Of a stretch of 64,000 bases of DNA, positions 1 through 10,501 are shown one piece after another. The DNA comes from Ianthella basta (taxonomy: Eukaryota; Porifera; Demospongiae; Verongiida; Ianthellidae): assembly GCA_964019415.1 (NCBI GenBank), contig OZ025868.1:1808501-1872500 (forward strand), given 5' to 3'. The first letter of the stretch is position 1. The number at the start of each line of letters is the position of its first letter. A program made the position numbers and the translations under genes. A model generated the notes under the pieces. It made no database searches, was not told the origin of the DNA, and saw nothing but the letters and a program-made list of their open reading frames with translations.

Positions 1-215
1 AAACACGGAAAAAGGCGTCGACGCTTTCTACACGACGGCGCGCGCGCGTGTGGAAGTAAGGTTAGCTCTGTATACTGTACAGCCTCCCTTCCTTGTAGGC
101 GGTTTCTTGTGTAAGTTCTCACTACTGTTCAGGAGTAGCGCGACTTTCCGTTTGTATTACAGCATACAAACAACCACCACCATCCCTACATAGACAGCAC
201 TACCGTGCTGTCTGA
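1..215 (-). repeat. Left inverted repeat flanking the RT element (Helitron-like 5' end)
   Basis: This segment is the reverse complement, with moderate divergence, of 5957-6169. It may continue left of the window. Its inner edge read on the minus strand starts A|TCAGACAGCACGG, forms a short palindrome, and is followed by ATGTAGGGATGG. The same inner end recurs near 39244, and a related one lies at 22153, where it is the 5' end of a well-defined Helitron. The segment may therefore be a Helitron 5' part rather than a true terminal inverted repeat of the RT element. Confidence 0.6.
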
Positions 216-416
216 TTCAGCTGGAAGAATCGATGTCGAAGAGAAAGCAGATCCCGCACTGGTCGCCAGGCTTCGTTCACGCGTTCGAACAAATACTTAA
301 GGTACAGCACAAGTAGCTGGTATAACAACCACCCAATCATTACTATGAAACGCTAATTGTGCTAAGTTGGCACGAAGACAGTCGAATGAAAGATGTCAGT
401 CTTCCTCGAGGCGAGG

Positions 417-547
417 CTCGCAGCGGTTTTCGGCAATGGATATGATTGAAACGTACATACAGTGCGTAGCTATTACGATATTCTTTGCCCTTGCCTCTGA
501 AAAAAGGAACAGCATCACACCACTGCTCTACAGTGGCTTGCAAGCTG
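417..547 (+). repeat. 131-bp direct repeat, copy 1
   Basis: The block starting ctcgcagcggttttcggc is repeated almost exactly at 893-1023, 476 bp downstream. It lies in the noncoding leader before the RT reading frame. Bases 361-440 also match the reverse complement of about 5395-5475 with divergence, so sequences at the two ends of this element are related. A tandem promoter or leader repeat is one possible reading. Confidence 0.75.
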
Positions 548-892
548 CTGTTTCAGTGTGATGTGGAAAGCTGCTCCATGTTCGATGCCCCAATGCTAGT
601 TGGCTAGCAGCTAGCTAGCTAGCTAACTTTGCGTGTTCAAATAACTGCATTTGATACATCGAAAAAAAATCGTACAAGAAAGCGGACAATTGCAACACGG
701 AACGCATTACCTTGTAGTGATATACGCTGAAGGAGATGTCTGGGAAAACTTCCATTGAGGAGATACAGCTAGCTTTGCGGAAGGCCTGTCGCGCACAAAG
801 TATGCGCATTAGGCAAGTATCCTAAGAGATAGATACCAATTAACCGGTTTACAGAGCTCTGGTGGCGATGCGGACTGCAGTTACACATGTTT

Positions 893-1023
893 CTCGCAGC
901 GGTTTTCGGCAATGGATATGATTGAAACTCACATACAGTGCGTAGCTATTACGATATTCTTTGCCCTTGCCTCTGAAAAAAGGAACAGCATCACACCACT
1001 ACTCTACAGTGGCTTGCAAGCTG
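893..1023 (+). repeat. 131-bp direct repeat, copy 2
   Basis: Second copy of the block at 417-547, with only a few substitutions visible. It ends about 120 bp before the first plausible ATG of the RT protein at 1145. Confidence 0.75.
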
Positions 1024-1144
1024 GCTGGATGACGTGAGAACAAAAAGATGGCGTAACGATCCTAACTGAGAGAATCTGATCCCAGTCTTGTGCGGTTTAC
1101 CGGCACAGAATCGCTCCCTCTCATATACCCGGGGCTTAAGGAAG

Positions 1145-4100
1145 ATGACCTGTTGTCGGTGTAACAGAAATGGATCCTGTCGAAATTGCATCTGTGTTCG
1201 AGAAGGTAAGAGATGTACGAGCTGCTTGCCCAAACGCCTTGGCTCTTGTAGTAACGTAGACCCCGACCCCCAATCGGAAACGTATGATACGGCACATGAT
1301 CAGCACAGCTCCAGGAACGAAATGACAGAGGAAGCAGTAAGTGAGCCTATGGAAGAAGGGGAGGCAGAGACGGCTGACGGCGAACGCGTACATGAGCCCG
1401 ACATGGAAGATACCCTCTCTCCGTTCTCCCCGGCCCACTCTCCTAACTTCATATGGGGTGAAATGGAGGGGGGCCAAGGTGGTAGAGGATATTGACATGA
1501 TCTACAGTGAAATTGTGCACTGGAGACACAATCTTTTCAAGATTCCCTCAGGGAAACAAGGCAAAGGGTTTGTCAATGAAATGGCACGACTCTTCAATGC
1601 ATACGCGGAGGCCTCTTCCCTTGAGGGAGTGGCCATCAAAGCTGCCATGGTTCTCCCAGCCCTAGTGCTGCAGAAACCCTCGAAAACTTCAAGAAGGAAG
1701 GATCACAGCAACTGCATCGAAAGAAGAATGAAAGAATGGCAGGCTGGTCATTTCCATACACTTTACGAAGAAGCAAAATCAATCCAGGCGAGACTAGCTG
1801 CCACCAAAGCCCCTCTACAATCCACAGCCAAAGCCAGACATTTTGCAGAACTGATTATGATGGGTAAGGTTAAAGCTGCCACACGTCTGGTCACAGAAGA
1901 GAGCCATGCAGGTATGCTTCCCTTAGACCAAGTCATTGAAGACAGAACAGTACGTGACATTTTGCATGAGAAACACCCACCGGCACGTCCTTTGTCCACC
2001 ACATTGCCCCCTCCCACCATGTTGAATCCCATTCCAACACACCCAGGTCTCTTTGATGAGATCAGTGGTCTCACCATAATGAAAGCAGCTCTGAGCACGG
2101 ATGGGAGTGCTGGACCATCCGGTGTAGACTCGTGTCTTTGGAGAAGAATGTGCTGCACCTTTCAGAAAGCCTCATCTGACCTTTGAGAAGCCCTGGCAGG
2201 TACTGCCCGGCGAATTTGTTCTTCCTACGTGGATCCAGACCCGCTGAAGCCCCTAACTGCCAACAGGTTGATCGCTCTGGACAAGTGCCCAGGCGTTAGG
2301 CCCATTGGCATTGGCGAAGTCTCCAGGCGGATAATGAGCAGAGCTATTCTTTCAGTTATTCGAGCGGACATCCAGGCAGCAGTTGGATCTCACCAGCTAT
2401 GTGTGGGACAACCCAGTGGCTGTGAAGCAGCAATCCATGCCCTCAATGAGCTGTTTGAACAGGACACCACTGAAGGAATCCTCTTAGTGGACGCATCAAA
2501 TGCATTCAACAGTCTCAATCGTACAGCCACTTTGATGAATGTGCAAAGTGTATGTCCTGCATTTGCAGCTGTCCTAGTGAACACCTACAGATCAGAGCCT
2601 TCCCTCTTCATTGATGGCGAGACCATCCCTTCCAGAGAAGGCACGACACAAGGAGACCCACTAGCAATGGCGATGTATGCCATTGGCATACTCCCATTGA
2701 TCCTACGCATGTGGGACATGTCCATTATGTAAACAATGTAGCATTCGTGCGGCCGATTTTGACCTTCATATTTTTGCTTATATCTTTTACCGGCTCAGCT
2801 GGATCAGAGCGGGACAAGTACTAAAGTAAAGACAAGAAACTCGTCTATAACTCCGTGCATAAGGGTTGTTACTAGTTCTTTGTCAAATCGAGTTACAGCG
2901 ACAATTACGAAGCCACCGAAAAAGCAGAAAACGGTGAAACAGAAATTGATGGAAGGGCACAGCGGGTAGAGAATGGCATCATTGGGTGTGCAACAGTACT
3001 ATCTAACTTTTGCATGAGGGATTAGTCGATCAACCAATCTACTTAGAGCTTACACTAAGAAAACTACCACTACGTGCTAATCTAAGAAAGTTCGGGTCGC
3101 CTAACACTAGATAGGAATGGTGCAAAGCTTAATCCCTCATGGAAAAGTAAAAAAATTTGCTTGACTACCCATTTCAATCTTTATCCGGCCAATACATCGT
3201 CTCCGCGATTTCTGTAACGGCGGTTTGCGAAAGCAATGGCAGTAAAGCCTCTTCACCAAGCGCATCACATGATGTTCTCGTGACAAACCATATATGGAGT
3301 ACAAAACGGAAGCAGGCAGATGACGTCACTCAACGTGCGCCGAGTTCGAAGTGCCTGATTCCTTCGTATAAAGGGTTGAAACGTCGATCCCTTCAAAGTT
3401 TTAGAACGACGAACACATCAGCTCTGTTTCCCTCTTAGCAGAACTTCTTCTTGTCTTCTTAAATGTTGTTTCTTGCCACCGCCGGATATGATGTTCGATC
3501 TCAATCCCTCACAAATCATGCGCACATCACATGCAGCAAATGCGTAGTCATGGCAACACAGGAATTTCACATCTCAAGGTGTGAATACCTCAAGTTCACA
3601 CGTTATGTAAACGGACTGGACATGTCCCACATGCGTACATCTACAGGATGAGGCTAACCAGCTCTGGTATGCAGATGATTCTTCAGCTGGGGGAACCATC
3701 AAGAGTTTCAGGGGCTGGTGGGACAAGCTACAGAAGCTGGGCCCCGACTATGGGTACATCACGAACCCTCAGAAGTCCCTTCTTGTTGTTAAGGAGCATT
3801 GCCTAGCGGAAGCAGAAGCAGCTTTTGAAGGCACTGGGATCCAAGTCTCCTCTGAGGGGGGAAGGTATCTGGGTTCAGCAGTTGGTGGCGGCGCTTTCAA
3901 ACAGGCTCTTGTGGACAAGAAAGTGAAGCAGTGGACCTCTGAACTGGAACGTCTAGCTGACATTGCAGCCTCTCAGCCCCATGCAGCATACGCGGCCCTA
4001 AACTTCAGTATCAAGCACAGGTGGTCGTTTCTAGTCAGGACTACAAAGGACATATCGGCACTGCTTCAACCAGTTGAAGATGCCATCCGTCACAAGGTTC

Positions 4101-5197
4101 TTCCAGCCTTAACGGGAAAGCAGGCCATCAGCAATGCAGACAGGAAGCTCTTCGCACTGCCCATCAAACTGGGCGGCCTGGGAATCCCCGTCCTGCCAGA
4201 TGTTGCAAGCCGTGAGTTATCAAACTCAGTTGCCGTAACAGAACCGCTAGTGAAGTCCATCCTGAAGCAGAGCGAAGAGAGTGGCTTTGAGACGGAAGCA
4301 CAACAGAAACGAGCACAGAGATGTGTCAGAGATGCCAACAAGTGTAGAAATAAAGAAGACATGAAAGAAACACTTGGCCAACTGACAAGTTCCACCCAAT
4401 CAGCTACCATCCTGGCGCAGCAGAAAGGGGCATCTGCGTGGCTTGGAGCACTTCCTATTGAAGAGCATGGCTTGGTTCTCCATAAGGGGGCCTTCAGAGA
4501 TGCTCTTGCCCTAAGGTACGGCTGGCAACCAAACGGGCTACCTGCCACCTGTGCCTGTGGGAGGGCAAACAATGTACAACATGCACTAAGTTGCATGAAA
4601 GGAGGTCTGCCTATACATCGACACAATGACATCCGCGACCTTACGGCCTCCCTCATGGAAGAGGTGAGCACCTCGACAGAAACGGAACCAGCACTGCAGC
4701 CATTCAGCGGCGAGACGATGCATGGACTCTCTGCAAACATCCAGGATGACAGCCGTGTTGACATCAGGTGCAGGGGATTCTGGAACTCACAACAAGATGC
4801 ATTCTTTGATGTAAGGGTCTTCAACCCTCTGGCATCTTCCAACCAGACCCCCACTCTCAGCACAGTCTTCACACGGCATGAAAGAGAGAAGAGACGCGCA
4901 TATGACCAACGTATCAGAGAGGTCGAACATGGCTCCTTCACGCCTCTTGTTTTCTCAGCCTCAGGTGGAATGGGCCCCTCCACCACCATTGCCTACAAGC
5001 GGCTAGCAGCTCTGCTAGCAGAGAAGAGAGGGCAAAGGTACAGCCTGGTGATGACATGGCTCAGATGTAGGCTTTCATTCAGCCTGTTGAGATCGGCCAT
5101 CTCAGCAATCAGAGGCTCTAGGACTGCGAGATTCAATCACGAAAGCACCCAACAAATCGCGTTGGCTGCAGCTGAGGGTCGTATTCCCTCAGTGTGA
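1145..5197 (+). pseudogene. Decayed RT element protein: CXC domain, reverse transcriptase, zinc motif and RLE-like nuclease
   Basis: The N-terminus (from 1145) is a cysteine cluster, CCRCNRNGSCRNCICV then CTSC, resembling CXC/tesmin-type zinc binding. RT motif A reads LLVDASNAFNSLNR (about 2486-2525), motif B reads EGTTQGDPLAMAMY (about 2637-2680), and motif C reads NQLWYADDSS (3656-3685). Downstream comes CACGRANNVQHALSC (about 4547-4593), a C-C-H-C knuckle, then RVDIRCRGFW and FFDVRVF (about 4750-4820), compatible with a PD-(D/E)XK nuclease. RT, knuckle and C-terminal nuclease in this order is the layout of non-LTR retrotransposons with restriction-like endonucleases. The copy is dead: a frameshift near the G-run at 1468-1475, an in-frame TGA at 2184-2186, and a transposon between motifs B and C (2706-3635). 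The codon frame is continuous across that target site. Exact clade not assigned. Confidence 0.75.
2706..3635. mobile_element. 930-bp TIR DNA transposon (TA target) nested in the RT gene
   Basis: The ends are exact inverted repeats: CGCATGTGGGACATGTCC at 2706 and its complement ending at 3635. They are flanked by a TA duplication at 2704-2705 and 3636-3637. No transposase is visible, so it is non-autonomous. The right part (about 3440-3635) is related in reverse complement to the left part of the shorter elements at 8080 and 10502. A 2-bp TA target fits Tc1/mariner-like or related superfamilies. The insertion separates RT motifs B and C. Confidence 0.85.
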
Positions 5198-5956
5198 CCC
5201 TATTAAACACATATTAAACTAACAAAATGTAACAGTGACTCTCATCCTTTATGTACATGGACTCTCCATTAATTTTGATGTTGAACTTTTAAGCATGACT
5301 TGTTTTTCAGGGCAGTGCGCATGTGTGCCCTATGTATTATATATAATTATGCCATATTAGTATGCTTTCTGTTACACATGTTTCCACAGCCGAAAACCAT
5401 TGCGCGCTTCGCCTCGAGGAAGACTGACAGCTTCTGTTCGACTGCTAAATATCTTCGTGACAACTTAGCACATTCCCATTCCAAACTTAAAGTTCCAGAT
5501 CATATGATTGGAACACCCGTGTTTGAAAGTTGAGCGCTTAACCAATCAGAACCGTCCATTTAATTGGGAGCATTCCGTAGACTCGGTCCGTAAAACTCCG
5601 TGCGCACGGAACTTACTTATGTTAATCCATTTCGTCTAAAGGAGTTCAGCGGCGAAGGCACCAACCACTTTAGGTCACCCCCCGTATTGCCGTGATATAC
5701 TCTTCCAAGTTTGGCGAAGATTGGTGAAAAATTGAAGGAGGAGAACGTGAACAACCAAACACGATCTTTTCCCTATCTCTTAGTTATGGCGGTGACTGTA
5801 AAAGTGGCAAGAACTCGGACGGAATGGCCTTAAACCAAATTTCGGCTCGGCGAAGTTACTCACAGTCCCCCTCTTCGTAATCCTACCAAGTTTTGTGACG
5901 TTTCGTCCAGAATTGAAGAAGATTATCCCGGACAACGAAAATGTGCATTACGTTTA
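5198..5956. other. 3' noncoding part of the RT element
   Basis: This follows the RT stop codon and runs to the inner edge of the right inverted repeat. About 5395-5475 is a diverged inverted copy of 361-440. No reading frame resembling a known protein was seen. Confidence 0.5.
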
Positions 5957-6169
5957 TCAGACAGCACGGTAGTGCTGTCTATGTAGGGATGGTGGTGGTT
6001 GCTTGTATGCTGTAATACAAACGAAAAGTCGCGCTACTCCTGAACAGAAGTAAGAGCCGGCGAAAGAACCGTATATGAAGAAGGGAGGCTGTACAGTATT
6101 CAGAGCTAACCTTATTTCCAAGCGCAAGCGCGCCGTCGACTAGAAATCGTCGTCGTCATTTCCGTGTTT
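5957..6169 (+). repeat. Right inverted repeat flanking the RT element (Helitron-like 5' end)
   Basis: Reverse-complement partner of 1-215. It starts right after an A as TCAGACAGCACGGTAGTGC, forms a palindrome, then continues ATGTAGGGATGG. It ends at about ttccgtgttt (6160-6169), the complement of the first bases of the window. Confidence 0.6.
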
Positions 6170-7027
6170 CGTCTTCTTCTTCTTCTTTTTCTTCTCCGTC
6201 AGCTGTAGCTCACGAATGACAAGAAGTGAGACAACAATTCATTCGCAGTTCTTCTCACACCCTTCCTGGCTAGTGCCTTTTGTAGGTTAGGGAATGCTGC
6301 AACGTAGTATGGCATGTGGCGATTCTCCGGGCTAAGGCATTCATAGCTACGGGTCGCCATTTTTCCATGACGTAATTGGCAACCGGTTGCAACCGGCCTG
6401 CATTCTTTGTTTCTCCGGTCGCCTAATCCTTTCAGTTGCGTTGCAATCATTAGTTCCACTACGTGGTAAGATGTTCCAGGGTGCATACGGGATGTGCTTA
6501 GACCGCCATTCGCCCGCGTACCATTTCGAAGGTTCTTCGCAGTCGTGCCATTTGGAAGCCATTTTCACTTGTTACGCGATTGCTTCCGGCCGCCATTTCC
6601 GCGTTCGTTTGGCTGTGCAGAGCTAGCTGTCACTTTCGGTTCCACTCCGCAAGCTGCATTCAAGGATGTAGATATAGTGCAGCTCTTTTGTATGCATGTA
6701 GGGGGCATACATCTAGACCACCTGTGGTGTGGGTATATACGTAGTCAGAGTAGCAGCGAAATATGATTGGGATTGTGGGTGTTACTCCATGACCAAGCCA
6801 GTCTTGCCTATCACCACGATTTCCTGAAGCACGTAATTTCTGGAGGGCTACAGCCCCCCAGCCCCCCACCCCCCATTCTGCCGTCCTAGCCTTATCGCAG
6901 CTAACTCTGCAACACGATAGCCTATCAAAACAGAAGTAATACATCTTGCACTCATGATGACCCACAACAGCTTACCCTAGGTTGCCCACCCAGCCACATC
7001 CCACAATGTCAAGAAACAAGGGTGTGT
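6170..7027. other. Noncoding spacer, no gene recognised
   Basis: A CTT-rich stretch (about 6169-6200) is followed by unique-looking DNA. Several short frames exist, but none resembles a protein family and no splice-compatible Ig or FN3 exon was found. If receptor gene A continues leftward, this would be intronic. Confidence 0.4.
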
Positions 7028-7054
7028 AAAAATGTTTCCTCCAAAAACAAGGAC

Positions 7055-7232
7055 AGATGTAGGGATGGTGCAGTGTGTCGCTGAAGGGCATGGCAAACCA
7101 CCTGGTAGAAAAACCGTAGGAACAAGGAGGAGGGCCGGTCCATGCAAAGAGGAGGGCCAGCCTGTCCATGCAAAACCCAGATCATTAACATTCGCTGACT
7201 TTGAATACATTCAGTGCACCATCCCTACATCT
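7055..7232 (+). mobile_element. 178-bp MITE, copy 1
   Basis: Bounded by AGATGTAGGGATGGTGCAGTG at the left and the near-complement TTCAGTGCACCATCCCTACA followed by TCT at the right. It carries no coding capacity. The two other copies (7869-8046 and 8914-9091) are exactly the same length in the opposite orientation and have the same flanks, so they spread by duplication of a larger block rather than by three insertions. Confidence 0.7.
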
Positions 7233-7489
7233 GGCAACATTTTGCTGCACCTCTTACTAGTTGCTGCGTAACCATTTTGACTATTCAGCTTCCCCTTTAC
7301 GCCTACAGGTACAGCCTTACAATTTGCCCATCTCTCTGCTTTGCTGTGCACTATCTTCTCTTTCCACCAGGTGGTCACTGCAAATTGCTTGCTACTCAAT
7401 CTACTTTGCTGTGCTCTAGAATCTAGGACCTCCTTCTCTTCCTATTCTTTATGTGTTTCCATTAAGTATCAGTTGCAGGCTCCATATTC

Positions 7490-7491
<2 letters not shown>

Positions 7492-7551
<60 letters not shown>

Positions 7552-7590
7552 GTGTGTGTGTGGTGTGTGTGTGTGTGTGTGTGTGTGTGT
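7492..7590. repeat. (TG)n microsatellite
   Basis: About 100 bp of TG repeat with short GGTG interruptions, directly preceding duplication block A (7591). Confidence 0.95.
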
Positions 7591-8072
7591 CTCATGTGTC
7601 TGGTGATAGTGGTGTGTGTGTGTGTGTGTGTGTGCTGAAGTTACTGAGGTATTATGATGCGATGTCATGTTTACCTATTGTGAGTGACAGAGCAGCGACC
7701 GAAGGGAGCAAGTATTTCGAGTTGGGGCGGCAGCCCCACGAGTTTTTAACTTGAAATACTTGTTGTCGTGTGTAGTAGCTTGTTATTGCGCACTCATAAT
7801 TGCATAACAATATGCAGGTGGAGAAAAAGAGGATGGTAGCAAGACCGCAAGCACCGCAAAATGTTGCCAGATGTAGGGATGGTGCACTGAATGTAATCAA
7901 AGTCAGCGAATGTTAATGATCTGGGTTTTGTATGGACAGGCTGGCCCTCCTCTTTGCATGGACCGGCCCTCCTCCTTGTTCCTACGGTTTTTCTGCCAGG
8001 TGGTTTGCCATGCCCTTCAGCGACACACTGCACCATCCCTACATCTGTCCTTGTTTTCGGAGGAAACATTTT
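7591..8072 (+). repeat. Segmental duplication block A
   Basis: About 480 bp beginning ctcatgtgtctggtgatag and ending aggaaacatttt. It repeats with high identity at 8642-9117, and its MITE-containing portion recurs inverted at about 7028-7245. Both direct copies are preceded by TG repeats, which could have served as the recombination substrate. Confidence 0.85.
7869..8046 (-). mobile_element. 178-bp MITE, copy 2
   Basis: Same length and ends as 7055-7232 but inverted, inside duplication block A. Confidence 0.7.
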
Positions 8073-8079
8073 GCACATT

Positions 8080-8478
8080 CGCAGGTGGGAGATGTCCACT
8101 TCGTTTACATACCGTGAACATTACGGTATTCACACCTTAGAGGTGTGACATTCCTGTGTTGCCATGGCTATGCTTGTGCTGCATGTGATGTGCACGTGAT
8201 TTAAGAGGCCAGCGAAATCAAACGTCATATCCGGCGGTTTCAAGAAACACAATTTCGGTGAACAAGAAAGCGTTTTGGGAAACAGGGAACAGAATCGATG
8301 TCTTCTCCGTTCTCAAACTGCAGAGGGATCGACTTTTTATGCCTTTATTCGAAGGAATCCCGCATTTTGAATACGGCAAACGTTGTTACGCAGAGTTGAA
8401 GTATAACAATAAACCTTCAATTACATATACAACTTGCTTTGTGCAAGTCCTATCTGCAGGAGAAAGAGCAAAGAATAC
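8080..8478 (+). mobile_element. 3'-truncated copy of the TIR element family seen at 10502-10952
   Basis: It starts CGCAGGTGGGAGATGTCC, like the element at 10502, and stays nearly identical for about 400 bp until ...gagcaaagaatacga. There it is cut off and TG repeat begins. The right terminal repeat is missing. Confidence 0.8.
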
Positions 8479-8479
8479 G

Positions 8480-8586
8480 ATGTGGTGTGTGTGTGGTGTG
8501 TGTGTGCATGTGGTGTGTGTGGTGTGTGTGTGCATGTGGTGTGTGTGGTGTGTGTGTGGTGTGTGTGTGTGATGTGTGTGTGTGTG

Positions 8587-8641
<55 letters not shown>
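8480..8641. repeat. (TG)n microsatellite with GGTGTG and GCATG interruptions
   Basis: Compound TG tract that replaces the missing end of the element at 8080 and runs into duplication block B. Confidence 0.95.
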
Positions 8642-8642
<1 letters not shown>

Positions 8643-9117
8643 TCATGTGTCTGGTGATAGTGGTGTGTGTGTGTGTGTGCTGAAGTTACTGAGGTATTAT
8701 GATGCGATGTCATGTTTACCTATTGTGAGTGACAGAGCAGCGACCGAAGGGAGCAAGTATTTCGAGTTGGGGCGGCAGCCCCACGAGTTTTTAACTCGAA
8801 ATACTTGTTGTCGTGTGTAGTAGCTTGTTATTGCACACTCATAATTGCATAACAATATGCAGGTGGAGAAAAAGAGGATGGTAGCAAGACCGCAAGCACC
8901 GCAAAATGTTGCCAGATGTAGGGATGGTGCACTGAATGTAATCAAAGTCAGCGAATGTTAATGATCTGGGTTTTGCATGGACAGGCTGGCCCTCCTCTTT
9001 GCATGAACCGGCCCTCCTCCTTGTTCCTACGGTTTTTCTGCCAGGTGGTTTGCCATGCCCTTCAGCGACACACTGCACCATCCCTACATCTGTCCTTGTT
9101 TTTGGAGGAAACATTTT
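8642..9117 (+). repeat. Segmental duplication block B
   Basis: Second direct copy of 7591-8072. Homology with receptor gene B intron sequence (13645 onward) begins about 18 bp after its right end, at about 9135. Confidence 0.85.
8914..9091 (-). mobile_element. 178-bp MITE, copy 3
   Basis: Same boundaries and orientation as copy 2, inside duplication block B. Confidence 0.7.
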
Positions 9118-9328
9118 TACACACCTTATAATAAGATAGTGCAAACAGACAAAAGGAAGATTGCCACAGAAGTTGGTATTCTGTCCAATAACAGTGAAAC
9201 CATTGCATGTAGCTAACATTCTGCGAGCCTACTGTTCATCTGCTCAATAAATTATCAACTTGAAATTGAAATAGATTGTATACGACTGTCAATCAATACA
9301 TACAATAAATCAGCTTATATCAGCTCAC

Positions 9329-10080
9329 ACTGCACATCCAGAGTGAAGTTGGCTGCTCCTCTCCCTGCCTCACTGTAGCTCACCACCTCATACACTCCAC
9401 TGTCACTCCTGGTAGTGCTGGTGATGGTGATGCTGCTGACAGAGGTGGCTATCCGAGCATCATCACTGGAGATGACCTGGCCATCCCTGGACCAGGTGAA
9501 GTTGGTGGGAGTTGGTCTAGCATCAAACCCAAAGGAGTAAGTGAAGTCTTCTCCTTCCAACACAGTGGTGGGTTGGTTGGGGAGGAGGCTGTATGCAGGA
9601 GGGTCTGTTAGGAAGGGTATAGATGACTGCATACACTATACACATAATGTGTTATACCACATAGAGACAGCACACACAAAACAACATACATATCACCGAC
9701 AGGAAGCCTGGGGGGTCGTCCGGTGGTGCCACAAAGATTAAGGAGAGATCATCCAGTATGGAGCATGTGACGGTGTAGCCTTCAGCCTCTCTGGTCACCT
9801 CCTTCAGTAACAGCTGTGTGTTGAACTCTCCAAAGACACAAGCCCCGACTACGCCGTTAACCAAGGACAAGTCTGTAATGTTGGCGCGAGCAGATTGTAG
9901 TGAACGGCCCGCGCCATTCCCTATGTCATAATTGAGGGTACTCCTTTCGCCGTTGATTGTGGCGTTGCAGTTGAAGGAAGCGTCCCCGCCTTCCAAGACC
10001 GTCCGGTTTTCAGGAAGTTCCAGGAAGGTCGGGACGGCAGAAGCTGCAATCGAGAACACAATCGAAAGGCAGATCACCAT
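9329..10080 (-). CDS. Receptor gene A, 5' part only: signal peptide, Ig1, Ig2
   Basis: Exon 1 (9690-10080) starts at the ATG at 10080. It encodes a hydrophobic signal peptide (MVICLSIVFSIAASA), then an Ig-like domain with cysteines in FNCNAT and VTCSIL, and ends at a GTATGT donor in phase 1. Exon 2 (9329-9604) is a phase 1-1 Ig domain beginning PPAYSLLPNQPTT and ending before a GTGAGC donor. Both exons are open and closely match gene B. Intron homology with B stops at about 9135, where the repeat-rich block begins, and no FN3, membrane or tail exon follows within 9 kb. Either the gene was truncated by rearrangement or its remaining exons lie left of the window. Unlike B and C it lacks the conserved upstream block. 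Confidence 0.7.
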
Positions 10081-10201
10081 GCTCAAGGCGCCAGCTCGTC
10101 AAGTATCTGTGTATCAAAACATAACCTTGTCTACTTTGCTCACCAAGACCAAAGAGAGCCAAACTGAAAAAAAGAGCTTTAGCCATACGTAGTATCACAC
10201 A

Positions 10202-10501
10202 CTAGACACGGCTGGACGCGTATAGCTAGTCTCGTTCCCAGACCCACCTCCGCCCTTCCGCCAATTTTATTTAGACAGGGGGGCGGAGGAAGGGAAAGAT
10301 GGATGCAAATGTGCGGATTGTCATGATGAATAATTAGTGAATGATTGAGATTGTCATGATAAGTGTCAGAATGCTTGTGAATAATGTAGCTGTAGCTTGT
10401 AACTGCTGCTCACACATATTTCAATTTGATGTAACTGGAATGCATGCATGTGCATAATACTGAACGTGCACTGCCCTGCATGCGCCGGCCATGAACACAT
10501 T
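10202..10501. other. Region upstream of gene A, no gene recognised
   Basis: The first ~20 bp match the region upstream of gene B, then the two diverge. A short G/A-rich tract occurs at 10277-10300. The stretch from about 10420 on resembles the 3' flank of gene C near 15180. Confidence 0.4.

Noticed and set aside
4090-4989. 299-residue minus-strand frame
   Set aside because: Antisense shadow of the RT C-terminal region. No recognisable domain.
6199-7000. Several 60-100 residue frames
   Set aside because: Overlapping frames on both strands with no family resemblance, no splice context and no compositional signal.
5957-7260. Complete Helitron from 5957 to the CTAG|T at 7257-7260
   Set aside because: The 5' end fits, but there is no supporting 3' hairpin or empty site, so the 3' end is a guess.
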